Source: Flavihumibacter sp. UBA7668 (GTDB lineage Bacteria > Bacteroidota > Bacteroidia > Chitinophagales > Chitinophagaceae). Taken from it: 64,000 nucleotides of DNA. The position numbers were made by a program, and so were the translations under genes. Every line of letters begins with the position of its first letter. Position 1 is the stretch's first letter. This document shows positions 51,348 through 59,981 of this stretch, piece after piece. The stretch covers positions 186,001 through 250,000 of the forward strand of contig NZ_DLHM01000002.1 in NCBI RefSeq assembly GCF_002483205.1, in the 5' to 3' direction. Under the pieces are notes generated by a model. The model saw nothing but the letters and a program-made list of their open reading frames with translations, ran no database searches and was not told where the DNA came from.

Positions 51348-51388
51348 CACCCGACCGGTGCCACCCGACCGGTGGCACCGGTCGGGTG
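51348..51388. repeat. GC-rich palindromic repeat, site D (2 direct + 1 inverted)
   Basis: Units at 51348-51360, 51362-51374 (both CACCCGACCGGTG) and inverted 51376-51388. The site bounds the transposase gene on its 5' side and precedes the divergent M14 peptidase gene (ATG 51437). Confidence 0.95.
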
Positions 51389-51436
51389 AAGGAAGAATTT
51401 CTTAGCTTCGGAACTAAAATTGTACAACACATATAT

Positions 51437-53944
51437 ATGAGAAGAATAATTTGTTTGGTTGGATTTATCTTATTGGTAGCTGGCCTGCAGGCACAATTGA
51501 AATCGCCGGAACAGTTTTTAGGGTATAAGGTGGGTACGAAATATACCCCGCATTATAAAATTGTGCTGTATTTTCAGCACCTGGCAAAAGAAGCGTCACA
51601 ACAAATGAAGCTGGAACAGTATGGTGAAACGAATGAAGGCCGGCCCTTGTTGCTGGCAACCATCGCCAGTGCAAAGAATTTGTCCAATATAGAAGCCATT
51701 CGAATGAATAACCTGCGCCTCGCCAATGCCACACGTGATCGTGCTGCACCAAATGAAACGGCTCCCGCAATTGTTTGGCTGAGCTATAATGTGCACGGGA
51801 ATGAAACCTCCTCTTCTGAAGCCGCCATGCTAACCGCCTATGATCTGGTGAATCCGGCAAACACCAAAACTCAACAGTGGTTACAAAACACCGTGGTACT
51901 CATTGATCCCTGCCTGAATCCGGACGGCCGTGACCGTTATGTCAACTGGTATACCACTGTTATTGGGGAAACCATCAATCCGCAACCCCTGGCTCGTGAG
52001 CATCGCGAACCCTGGCCCGGTGGAAGAAGTAACCATTATAATTTTGATCTGAACCGTGACTGGGCCTGGCAAACACAGAAAGAAAGTCAGCACCGTATTA
52101 AAGTATACAATAACTGGCTGCCACAGGTGCATGTTGATTTTCATGAGCAGGGAATAAACGAACCGTATTATTTCGCACCTGCCGCGGAACCATTTCATGA
52201 AGTGATTACGCCCTGGCAGCGGGAATTCCAAACCATGATCGGTAAAAATCACGCCCGTTATTTCGATCAGGAAGGATGGTTGTACTTTACAAAAGAACGA
52301 TTCGATTTGTTTTATCCCTCTTATGGGGATACTTATCCAACCTACAATGGTTCCATCGGGATGACCTATGAGCAGGGTGGGATCAGAGCCGGACTAGGCA
52401 TAATCAACGAAGATGGCGATACACTTACGCTGGTAGATCGCGCGCTGCATCATTACACAACCGGATTAAGCACTGTAGAGATCACCGCAGCAAATGCAAC
52501 CCGTGTAGTGAAAGAATTCAGATCTTATTTCAATAATGTAATCAATAAACCGGCTGGTGAATTTAAATCATGGGTTATTAAAAATGACGGTACGGATCGC
52601 GTTAGCCGGTTAACTCAATTGATGGATAAAAACCAGATTGACTGGGCTTACGCGGCTGCTGCCAACTTAAACGGACTCAATTATTTCACCGGTAAACAGG
52701 AGGGGTTCAAATCAGAACCAGGTGATATAGTGATCAATCTCAATCAGTCAAAAGGAAATCTGATCAAAGTATTATTTGAACGCAGTTCGACCATTACTGA
52801 TTCTGCTACTTATGATATAACGGCCTGGTCCATGCCCTATGTATATGGATTAAAAACTTATGGTGTAGCAAACTTCATTACCAATACTACCAAAGCTGCT
52901 CCGGCTGAAACATCAGTAGCCGTTCTGCCTAACGCATATGCCTATGCGATCAAATGGGATGGATTACACAGTGCAAAATTCTTATCTGCGGCTTTACAAA
53001 AGGGATTGAAGGTTCGCTATACTGAACAAGCTTTTCAAATCGGTAATCAAACATTTGAAAAAGGATCATTGCTGATAACAAAAGCCGCCAATGCAGGCAA
53101 GTCGATCCAGCAGGAAGTGGAGAATATTGCAAAAGCAAGCGGTTCCAAAGTATATTCAGTTCCATCGGGTTTTGTTGATAAAGGCTATGATTTCGGATCA
53201 AGCAGTGTTCGAATTATCAATGAACCCAAGGTAGCTTTACTGGCAGGGGAAAATATATCGTCCCTAGGGTTTGGTGAACTATGGCATTTCTTCGATACAC
53301 AATTGAAATACCCGGTTACAGTTATTAGTGCCAATGATTTTTTAAGAGAGGGTTTGAATAAATTTGATGTCCTTATTCTTCCGGATGGTAATCACGAATT
53401 TTTCCCCCGCAAAGAAACCAATGACGAACTAAAATCATGGGTTCGCAGAGGTGGAAAGATTATCGCTCTTGAAAATGCAGTTGCACAAATGGCCAAGAGT
53501 GATTGGGGAATCAAACTCAAAGAGGCCGATGAAAAAAAATCCGACAATAAATCCGATTATTCTGTGCTGAAAAAATACGAAAACAGGGAACGCGACTGGC
53601 TGGTGAACAGTATGCCGGGGTCCATTTTTCGGTTGGAACTGGATAATTCCCATCCACTTGGATTTGGATATCCCGCATTTTACTACAGCTTGAAACAGGA
53701 CGGAAATATGTATGAGTTTTTCAAAGAGGATGGCTGGAATGTAGGTATTATCAAACGCGATAATTATATCAGCGGATTTGCTGGAAGTGAAATCCGTACC
53801 AAACTGAACGACGGACTTTTAATCGGGGCGCAGGATATGGGGCGCGGTCAGGTTATCTATTTTGCAGACAATCCGATTTTCCGCAGTTTCTGGGAAAATG
53901 GCAAACTTCTGTTAAGCAATGCCGTTTTTTTAACAGGACAATAA
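51437..53944 (+). CDS. M14-family zinc carboxypeptidase, secreted
   Basis: An 835-residue exported protein (start ATG 51437, MRRIICLVGFILL signal peptide cut near LQAQ; the longer frame runs through the palindromic repeat and is spurious). The zinc ligands are H120 and E123 in NVHGNETSSSEAAM (HxxE), with the third His probably in VDFHEQG; the catalytic Glu lies in GSIGMTYEQGG. DPCLNPDGRDRY and NFDLNRDWAW are typical of M14 carboxypeptidase-like enzymes of Bacteroidota. The C-terminal half (about 430-835) contains a GATase-like region (LLAGENISSLGFGELWHFFD, FDVLILPDG). Probably degrades extracellular peptides. Confidence 0.9.
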   Translation: MRRIICLVGFILLVAGLQAQLKSPEQFLGYKVGTKYTPHYKIVLYFQHLAKEASQQMKLEQYGETNEGRPLLLATIASAKNLSNIEAIRMNNLRLANATRDRAAPNETAPAIVWLSYNVHGNETSSSEAAMLTAYDLVNPANTKTQQWLQNTVVLIDPCLNPDGRDRYVNWYTTVIGETINPQPLAREHREPWPGGRSNHYNFDLNRDWAWQTQKESQHRIKVYNNWLPQVHVDFHEQGINEPYYFAPAAEPFHEVITPWQREFQTMIGKNHARYFDQEGWLYFTKERFDLFYPSYGDTYPTYNGSIGMTYEQGGIRAGLGIINEDGDTLTLVDRALHHYTTGLSTVEITAANATRVVKEFRSYFNNVINKPAGEFKSWVIKNDGTDRVSRLTQLMDKNQIDWAYAAAANLNGLNYFTGKQEGFKSEPGDIVINLNQSKGNLIKVLFERSSTITDSATYDITAWSMPYVYGLKTYGVANFITNTTKAAPAETSVAVLPNAYAYAIKWDGLHSAKFLSAALQKGLKVRYTEQAFQIGNQTFEKGSLLITKAANAGKSIQQEVENIAKASGSKVYSVPSGFVDKGYDFGSSSVRIINEPKVALLAGENISSLGFGELWHFFDTQLKYPVTVISANDFLREGLNKFDVLILPDGNHEFFPRKETNDELKSWVRRGGKIIALENAVAQMAKSDWGIKLKEADEKKSDNKSDYSVLKKYENRERDWLVNSMPGSIFRLELDNSHPLGFGYPAFYYSLKQDGNMYEFFKEDGWNVGIIKRDNYISGFAGSEIRTKLNDGLLIGAQDMGRGQVIYFADNPIFRSFWENGKLLLSNAVFLTGQ

Positions 53945-53951
53945 GAGTTTT

Positions 53952-53977
53952 ACCGGTCGGGTGCCACCCGACCGGTG
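53952..53977. repeat. GC-rich palindromic repeat, site E (inverted then direct)
   Basis: ACCGGTCGGGTG (53952-53963), one C, then CACCCGACCGGTG (53965-53977). Orientation is reversed relative to the other sites, and the first unit lacks its outer C. It lies between the M14 and PIG-L genes. Confidence 0.93.
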
Positions 53978-54012
53978 AAGTTTTGTATTTTCAATTTTCC
54001 ACTGATGATATT

Positions 54013-56520
54013 ATGATTAAACATTTACTCACCATTGTATGGTGTGGTTTTATTTCCCTTGCTGTTACAGCACAAAAACCAAAAACATTGTCCTCTGCGG
54101 ATATTCTGCAGGGCATGCAAAAATTACGTGTGGTAGGTGCCGTATTGTATATCGCGGCTCATCCTGATGATGAAAATACCCGCCTGCTCGCTTATCTGGC
54201 AAATGAACGGAAACTGCGTACTGGTTATCTTTCACTAACGCGGGGTGATGGCGGACAAAACCTGATCGGTGAGGAGCAGGGTGTTTCCCTTGGATTGATT
54301 CGCACTCAGGAACTACTGGCTGCCCGGCGGATTGATGGTGCAGAACAATTTTTCACCCGGGCATTTGATTTCGGGTTTTCAAAATCCACCGATGAAGCAC
54401 TTCGCACCTGGAACAAAGAAAAAATCCTGTCGGATGTGGTGTGGGTGATTCGTCGTTTCAAGCCGGATGTGATCATAACCCGTTTCCCTCCCGATAACCG
54501 GGCCGGACACGGTCATCATTCCGCTTCCGCCGCACTGGCTATCGAAGCGTTTAAAGCAGCTGCAGATCCCAAACGATTTCCGGAACAGTTTGTTTTAACT
54601 GAGCCCTGGCAGGTAAAACGAATTCTTTGGAATACCTATAATTTTGGATCGGTTAACACTCAACTGGAAGATCAGTATAAAATTGATGTCGGAAAATTTA
54701 ATCCGTTGTTGGGAAAAGGGTATGGTGAAATTTCTGCTGAAAGCAGGAGCCAGCATAAAAGTCAGGGTTTTGGTGTTCCTGCGCAACGCGGCAAACAATT
54801 TGAATATTTTTCCCATACCGATGGTGTTCCACTCACCAATGATCTTTTTGATGGTGTAAGCACCGACTGGTCGCGGATTCAGGCAGCACATATTAATGTG
54901 GCAATTGATTCACTAATCCAGCAATTCAATTCCTTAAAACCCGATGCTTCCGTTCCTGGTCTGGTTAAATTATACAACCAGGTTGATTTAACTGTTCGCG
55001 ATTATTACTGGAAGGATAAAAAGAAAACTGAAATCCAGGCGCTCCTCAATGCCTGTCTGGGTTTTTATGCAGAGGCGGTGGCCAATCAGCAGATTGCGGT
55101 AACCGGCGATTCTCTGCAGATCAATTTCAATATTATTAATACCAGTGCCTATCCTGTTAGCGATTTATCAATAGAGCTGGAAGATACCAGTTTTCAGATC
55201 GCAACACTTGCCTCCAATAACGAGTACCTCAATAAACGGATCACCCGTCTGGTTACTGAAGACTTTAATAAAACACAACCCTATTGGTTGCGCGAACAAA
55301 TGGATACCGGAAGTTTTACTGTTAAACAACAGGAGCTCATCGGAAAAGCGGAATTAAAATGGGATGATATTGAACTCCGGTATAAAGTTGGTACAACCTT
55401 ATTTCGTCAGCGAATTCCACTTCAATACAAACATACCGATCCGGTTAAAGGAGAGATCTATCAACCTGTTTTAGTGGTATCACCTATAGCTTTGGGTGTT
55501 TCGCCAGCCGTGGTTTTAAATAACCTTGTTCCGAAACATCCCCAATCACTGCATTTGTTTTATAAAAGCTATCGCCAGCGGGATACAGCCAACGGTCGTT
55601 TTGTATTTGATTTGATGACAGGTGATCGCAACAATCAGAAAAGTTTGTCCTATCGACTGCCATTGCAGAAAAACACCTTGCAATCTGTAGTGCTTCCTCT
55701 TGATACATTATTCAATGCAAAAGCGCCTGATAAAATTTATCCCTGGGTGGAATTAAGAGAACCGAATAAAAGTGTTCGGTATAATAATGGATTAAAACTG
55801 ATTCAGTACGATCATATTCCAACTGCTCACTATTTTCTACCAACCAGTCTGGCTGTTATAAATGAAGAGATCAAAGTAGTGGGTAAAACGATTGGATATA
55901 TACCCGGCTCGGGTGATGCTATTCCCGAAGCGCTGGAACAAATGGGCTATACTGTTGTACATCTGGATGAGGCTACTTTGGGCGGATACAATCTCAATAA
56001 GCTGGATGCCATCATAACCGGCGTGCGCGCCTATAATGTAATGGAATCGCTCTCCAATCATTATTCCAAACTGATGGCCTATGTGGAAGCTGGGGGAAAT
56101 ATGATTGTTCAATACAATACCTCGAATCAGCTGGGTTCCATAAAATCGAAAATCGGTCCGTATAATTTCAATATTTCACGTACTCGTATAACCGATGAAA
56201 ATGCCCCTGTTAAATTTGTAAATCCAACACATGCAGTGTTGAATTTTCCGAATAAAATAACGTTAAAGGATTTTGAAGGCTGGAAACAGGAGCGAAGCAT
56301 TTACCATGCGTCAGATTTTGACAGCCGGTTTGAAACTATTTTATCAATGAATGATCCGGATGAGAAATCAGAAGAGGGTAGCCTGATCATCGCAAAATTC
56401 GGCAAAGGTTATTTCACTTATACCGGACTCGTTTTTTTTCGTCAGTTGCCGGCTGGTGTTTCAGGTTCATATCGGCTTCTTGCCAACCTGATCGGGCTCA
56501 ATCAGAAAAAACAATTTTAA
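54013..56520 (+). CDS. Secreted PIG-L-type deacetylase
   Basis: An 835-residue exported protein (ATG 54013; signal peptide about 1-20, VTAQ). The N-terminal PIG-L/LmbE domain has A49-H50-P51-D52-D53-E54 (AHPDDE), ending near HGHHSASAALAIEAFKA, which together supply zinc ligands. Typical small LmbE enzymes are about 230 residues; here a long C-terminal half of beta-rich stretches (for instance LQINFNIINTSAYPVSDL) and a last domain like GATase-fold (LDAIITGVRAYNVMESL...GGNMIVQYNT) follow. Domains like these occur in Bacteroidota sugar or peptide deacetylases. It probably removes acetyl groups from extracellular sugars or N-acetyl compounds. The substrate is unknown. Confidence 0.87.
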   Translation: MIKHLLTIVWCGFISLAVTAQKPKTLSSADILQGMQKLRVVGAVLYIAAHPDDENTRLLAYLANERKLRTGYLSLTRGDGGQNLIGEEQGVSLGLIRTQELLAARRIDGAEQFFTRAFDFGFSKSTDEALRTWNKEKILSDVVWVIRRFKPDVIITRFPPDNRAGHGHHSASAALAIEAFKAAADPKRFPEQFVLTEPWQVKRILWNTYNFGSVNTQLEDQYKIDVGKFNPLLGKGYGEISAESRSQHKSQGFGVPAQRGKQFEYFSHTDGVPLTNDLFDGVSTDWSRIQAAHINVAIDSLIQQFNSLKPDASVPGLVKLYNQVDLTVRDYYWKDKKKTEIQALLNACLGFYAEAVANQQIAVTGDSLQINFNIINTSAYPVSDLSIELEDTSFQIATLASNNEYLNKRITRLVTEDFNKTQPYWLREQMDTGSFTVKQQELIGKAELKWDDIELRYKVGTTLFRQRIPLQYKHTDPVKGEIYQPVLVVSPIALGVSPAVVLNNLVPKHPQSLHLFYKSYRQRDTANGRFVFDLMTGDRNNQKSLSYRLPLQKNTLQSVVLPLDTLFNAKAPDKIYPWVELREPNKSVRYNNGLKLIQYDHIPTAHYFLPTSLAVINEEIKVVGKTIGYIPGSGDAIPEALEQMGYTVVHLDEATLGGYNLNKLDAIITGVRAYNVMESLSNHYSKLMAYVEAGGNMIVQYNTSNQLGSIKSKIGPYNFNISRTRITDENAPVKFVNPTHAVLNFPNKITLKDFEGWKQERSIYHASDFDSRFETILSMNDPDEKSEEGSLIIAKFGKGYFTYTGLVFFRQLPAGVSGSYRLLANLIGLNQKKQF

Positions 56521-56521
56521 G

Positions 56522-56683
56522 ATGGCAGCAAATTCAAACAGCAGAAGAGATATCGGGATTGGGCTGGCCATCGCCATCGGCCTGATTATCGGCATTTTTA
56601 TCAAACGTGTACATATCGGATTATTAATCGGTCTGGGTATTGGTCTGCTTAGTGCAGGCCTCATCTCCAGTCGCAAAAAATAA
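56522..56683 (+). CDS. 53-residue glycine-rich membrane protein
   Basis: ATG at 56522, one base after the PIG-L stop, begins a 53-codon frame. After a polar head (NSNSRRD) two helices rich in Gly, Ile and Leu follow (IGIGLAIAIGLIIGIFI, then HIGLLIGLGIGLLSAGLI), ending SSRKK. The helices have GxxxG-like spacing that favours packing. Too short for most gene finders. Position and composition make it believable; no function is known. Confidence 0.7.
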   Translation: MAANSNSRRDIGIGLAIAIGLIIGIFIKRVHIGLLIGLGIGLLSAGLISSRKK

Positions 56684-56718
56684 CTTTCACCCGACCGGTG
56701 CCACCGGTCGGGTGAAAG
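56684..56718. repeat. GC-rich palindromic repeat, site F (perfect 35-nt hairpin)
   Basis: CTTTCACCCGACCGGTG (56684-56700), one base, and CACCGGTCGGGTGAAAG (56702-56718): 17-bp perfect arms, the cleanest hairpin of the six sites. It lies between two tiny membrane-protein genes in the same operon. Confidence 0.96.
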
Positions 56719-56725
56719 AAGAAAA

Positions 56726-56845
56726 ATGAGTCATATGGAAAAAATACCCGTGTTCAGGAGCTGGAAAGCCTGGTACATTTTTGTACTTGTCTTCCTTGCT
56801 GCACAGATTATAGCCTTTCACTTTTTTACCCGCTATTTTTCATGA
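56726..56845 (+). CDS. 39-residue membrane protein coupled to the symporter gene
   Basis: ATG at 56726 opens a 39-residue frame ending TGA 56843-56845. One hydrophobic helix (about 16-32, WYIFVLVFLAAQIIAF) follows a polar N-terminus, then HFFTRYFS. The ATGA overlap with the symporter start (56842) means the two are translationally coupled. Sodium:solute symporters elsewhere have small partner subunits, so this could be one; inference. No family recognised. Confidence 0.72.
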   Translation: MSHMEKIPVFRSWKAWYIFVLVFLAAQIIAFHFFTRYFS

Positions 56846-58539
56846 GTACAATCGATTGGGCCATATTGATCGTGGTGCTTTGTGGGATCATTTTTTACGG
56901 TCTTTACCGAAGCGCCACCAGCAAAAATCTGGATGGATATTTTCTCAGCAACCGATCCCTGCCCTGGTATATGGTCTTGCTCAGCATAATGGGTACCCAG
57001 GCAAGTGCTGTTACCTTTATTTCAGCACCTGGCCAGGCATTCGATGATGGCATGCGGTTTGTTCAATATTATTTTGGACTGCCAATAGCAATGGTGGTAA
57101 TTTCCATTTTTTTCGTTCCTATATTTCATCGGCTTAAAGTATATACCGCCTATGAATACCTGGAGCAGCGATTTGATAAAAAAACCCGAACCTTCACTTC
57201 TTTCCTCTTTTTAATTAGTCGCGGACTCTCCACAGGAATCAGTATATACGCACCTTCCATTATTCTATCCTCCCTTCTCGGATGGAATATTTATATGACC
57301 AATATTTTCATGGGCGGACTTCTCATTATCTATACCGTAACCGGAGGAGCAAAAGCGGTAGCATATACCCAACAATTGCAATTGATCATAATATTCTCAG
57401 GCATGTTTATCGCGGCCTATATGATGGTGCATCTCTTACCTGAGGGAATCGGATTTATTGATGCGTTGAAGGTGAGCGGACAAATGGGCAAATTGAATGT
57501 AATTACCAGCGGTCAGGGAGCCAATGGTTTTGACTGGTCTGATCGATATAATATCTGGAGTGGAACGATTGGAGGGTTCTTTCTGGCATTGTCGTATTTT
57601 GGTGCAGATCAGAGCCAGGTGGGGCGTTATCTTACCGCAAAAAGTTTAACCGAAAGCCGGATTGGGTTATTAATGAATGGAATTGTAAAAGTGCCCATGC
57701 AATTTGCGATTCTCCTCATTGGAGCCCTGCTGTTCACCTTTTACCAGTTTAATCAGGGACCCATTTTCTTCAATCAGGCCGTATCTACCCAGGTGGTGGA
57801 TGCCAGTGCCAGGCAGGAATTGAATTCAATCGAATCTGCGTTCAATCAGACAGCTGCTCAGCAATCTGAATTGGTTACCCGATATATTAAAGAGCCTGAA
57901 AATCCGGCTATTGTGGAGGCATTCAAAGAGAATCAGCAGGATTTGCAGGAATATCGAAAAGAATATAAATCAACGCTAAAAAAGGCAGCTCCACTGGCTG
58001 ATGTAAATGATACCAATTATGTATTTCTTCGATTTGTAGTGGATCATCTTCCCGAAGGGGTTGTGGGGCTTCTTATTGCCGTGATTTTTCTCGCTTCCTG
58101 GGGAAGTATTGCAGCGGCACTGAATTCACTTTCTTCCAGCACCGTAATTGATATCCATAAACAGTATTCTAAAAATGTTCAAACTCCTCTGGAAGAATAC
58201 CGGATGTCAAAATGGTATACACTTGCCTGGGGGGTGTTTTCCATACTTACCGCCCAATTTGCCAATAATATGGGCAGTCTGATTGAAGCTGTAAATGTAT
58301 TGGGATCACTTTTTTATGGGGTAATCCTGGGAATTTTTCTGGTAGCCTTTTTCTTCAAGTGGGTGGGTGGACATGCTACTTTCTGGAGTGCGGTAATTAC
58401 AGAAGGGCTGGTTGTGCTATTATTCTGGAAAGGGAAAATGGCCTTTTTGTGGCTGAACCTGATCGGTGCGGTGGTATTAATCCTGCTGGCAATGCTGATT
58501 CATGCAACGCTCCCGAAAAAACCGTTGTCAAGGGGATAA
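56842..58539 (+). CDS. Sodium:solute symporter (SSS family)
   Basis: A 565-residue inner-membrane transporter with about 13-14 helices. Family marks are DGYFLSNRSLPWYMVLLSIMGTQ in the first helices, SAPGQAFDDGMRF, TAYEYLEQRFDKKTRTF and WGSIAAALNSLSSSTVIDI. A central cytosolic insert (about 325-395, Gln/Glu-rich, RQELNSIESAFNQ) separates helices. Substrates in the family range from sugars and amino acids to carboxylates; the adjacent PIG-L and M14 genes point to peptide- or amino-sugar-related uptake. Start at ATG 56842 is fixed by the ATGA overlap. Confidence 0.92.
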   Translation: MSTIDWAILIVVLCGIIFYGLYRSATSKNLDGYFLSNRSLPWYMVLLSIMGTQASAVTFISAPGQAFDDGMRFVQYYFGLPIAMVVISIFFVPIFHRLKVYTAYEYLEQRFDKKTRTFTSFLFLISRGLSTGISIYAPSIILSSLLGWNIYMTNIFMGGLLIIYTVTGGAKAVAYTQQLQLIIIFSGMFIAAYMMVHLLPEGIGFIDALKVSGQMGKLNVITSGQGANGFDWSDRYNIWSGTIGGFFLALSYFGADQSQVGRYLTAKSLTESRIGLLMNGIVKVPMQFAILLIGALLFTFYQFNQGPIFFNQAVSTQVVDASARQELNSIESAFNQTAAQQSELVTRYIKEPENPAIVEAFKENQQDLQEYRKEYKSTLKKAAPLADVNDTNYVFLRFVVDHLPEGVVGLLIAVIFLASWGSIAAALNSLSSSTVIDIHKQYSKNVQTPLEEYRMSKWYTLAWGVFSILTAQFANNMGSLIEAVNVLGSLFYGVILGIFLVAFFFKWVGGHATFWSAVITEGLVVLLFWKGKMAFLWLNLIGAVVLILLAMLIHATLPKKPLSRG

Positions 58540-58551
58540 TAACCCGGCAGC

Positions 58552-58977
58552 ATGAAAAAAATAAGCGTTATAGCAAGCCTCCTGGTAGCTGGCATTCTTG
58601 CTTCCTGCGGAAAAGAAAATGTTGGTAGCGGTCGGGAACTGATTGGTGCCTGGGTAGATGTTAATCATACTTCCGATACGTTGATATTTTTTAATAAAGG
58701 AGGGAGAGTTATTTTATTTGATAACTCACTAACCTACCGGACAATCAGGGCGAATGGAGGAGTGCTTTCTCCAGGCGCCAATCAATATGAAGTTATGCTG
58801 AGTGATGACCGGCTGTCTACACGTATGATAGAAATAAACCTACCTGGCCTGGAAGGATTTCAGTCCGGTAAATTTGAATGGATTACCCGAAATCGGGAGT
58901 TCAGTGTAGAACCTCATGGGTTCCGGTTGTACTTGAGCTGCGTTGGTTGTCCGCAGCAGTTCCGTAAAATCTATTAA
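58552..58977 (+). CDS. Small lipoprotein downstream of the symporter
   Basis: A 141-residue lipoprotein: LLVAGILASCGKEN has the lipobox Cys at 19. The mature chain has beta character (LIGAWVDVNHTSDTLIFFNKGGRVILFDN), similar in layout to small Bacteroidota lipocalin-like lipoproteins, and a pair of Cys in LSCVGCPQQ. No function known. It starts 12 bases after the symporter stop and so belongs to the same operon. Confidence 0.75.
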   Translation: MKKISVIASLLVAGILASCGKENVGSGRELIGAWVDVNHTSDTLIFFNKGGRVILFDNSLTYRTIRANGGVLSPGANQYEVMLSDDRLSTRMIEINLPGLEGFQSGKFEWITRNREFSVEPHGFRLYLSCVGCPQQFRKIY

Positions 58978-58996
58978 TCTTGGACGGTTAATAACA

Positions 58997-59045
58997 AGTG
59001 AGAAGTGAGAAGTGGGAAGTGGGAAGTGAGAAGTGGGAAGTGAAA
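58997..59045. repeat. 7-bp tandem repeat AGTGRGA, seven copies
   Basis: Seven contiguous 7-bp units (AGTGAGA, AGTGGGA, AGTGAAA variants) follow the lipoprotein stop and run straight into a terminator. Same purine family as the other simple repeats. Confidence 0.92.
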
Positions 59046-59076
59046 AGAGGCCGCTGTTTAGCAGGCCTCTTTTTTT
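59043..59076. terminator. Terminator between lipoprotein and DUF2911 genes
   Basis: AAAAGAGGCC (59043-59052) and GGCCTCTTTT (59064-59073) form a 10-bp stem, with a small inner GCT/AGC pairing, followed by T's. A's before and T's after make it usable in both directions. Confidence 0.9.
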
Positions 59077-59087
59077 GTAATGTGAAG

Positions 59088-59921
59088 TTATTTCAATGTT
59101 GCCAGCAGTTTTTCATTCAGCGCTACATAATCATCATTCTTGGCTTCTTTAGCCAGTTGAATGGATTTGTTTGCTGCTGCAATTGCATCTGCTTTTTTAC
59201 CCAATTTTGCAAGGCAATTAGCACGCTGGTGGTGGACCCAGAAAGCAGAAGGATTTTGCTCAGTTGCTTTGGTCAGCCAGCCCAGCGCTTTGTTCAGGTC
59301 TTTACCGTTTTCCATGTAGTACATAGCTGCAGGGAAATAAGGAAATTTATCTCCTTTTTCCAATTCACTGATCTGCGCCATGATCTTACCATCAATATTA
59401 GCTTTGATAGGTACAGTAACCACGGTTTTGTCCCACACAATATCCATATTCATGCTGGTAGCCTGAATATTGTCAAAACCAATCATAAAACTTTCCAGCG
59501 AAAAAGGCAGTGTTTCGGGACGAACCGTAACACGGGCTATATCCTGGTCCTGTTTATAAGCTGCGGGACTCGTAACATCCAGTTGTTTGGTAAGAATTAC
59601 CACCCACTCAGAAGCACCCGGAATGGTTAGTAAACCATATTTGCCTGCGGCCACTTTTTTACCACCAAATTCAACATCTTCACCAAAGGTGATGGTGGTA
59701 GCGCCATTGGCACCGGTACGCCATACTTTACCATAAGGAACGAGATCTCCAAAAATCGACCGGTTACGAACTGCCGGGCGGGAATAGGATACTTCAACTG
59801 AAGACAAAGCAAATTCCTGTTTTATGTGAGCAGACGGACTCGGTTGAGGAGTCTTAAGCTGGGCCTGGGCTCCCTGCAACAGACAGAAAGCCACTGAAAG
59901 GGCAAGAACGAATTTTTTCAT
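59088..59921 (-). CDS. Secreted DUF2911 protein with TPR-like tail
   Basis: A 277-residue exported protein (signal peptide about 1-20, AQAQ). The DUF2911 domain covers about 25-170: VEVSYSRPAVRNRSIFG, GKVWRTGANGATTITFGEDVEFGGK, GKYGLLTIP. The tail (about 195-277: FPYFPAAMYYMENGKDLNKALGWL, HQRANCLAKLGKKADAI) has TPR-like helix pairs. Common in Bacteroidota, of unknown function, probably periplasmic. Lone gene with a terminator just beyond it. Confidence 0.9.
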   Translation of the reverse strand: MKKFVLALSVAFCLLQGAQAQLKTPQPSPSAHIKQEFALSSVEVSYSRPAVRNRSIFGDLVPYGKVWRTGANGATTITFGEDVEFGGKKVAAGKYGLLTIPGASEWVVILTKQLDVTSPAAYKQDQDIARVTVRPETLPFSLESFMIGFDNIQATSMNMDIVWDKTVVTVPIKANIDGKIMAQISELEKGDKFPYFPAAMYYMENGKDLNKALGWLTKATEQNPSAFWVHHQRANCLAKLGKKADAIAAANKSIQLAKEAKNDDYVALNEKLLATLK

Positions 59922-59981
59922 GATGAGCTGATTTAAAATGACAAATATAACGGGGTACGAAGCTAATTGTTTATGGTGGAT

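Noticed and set aside
51332..51436. Longer N-terminus for the M14 peptidase
   Set aside because: The extension translates the palindromic repeat; the signal peptide begins at 51437.
53983..54012. Longer N-terminus for the PIG-L protein
   Set aside because: TTG-initiated extension has no signal-peptide sense; ATG 54013 gives a normal one.
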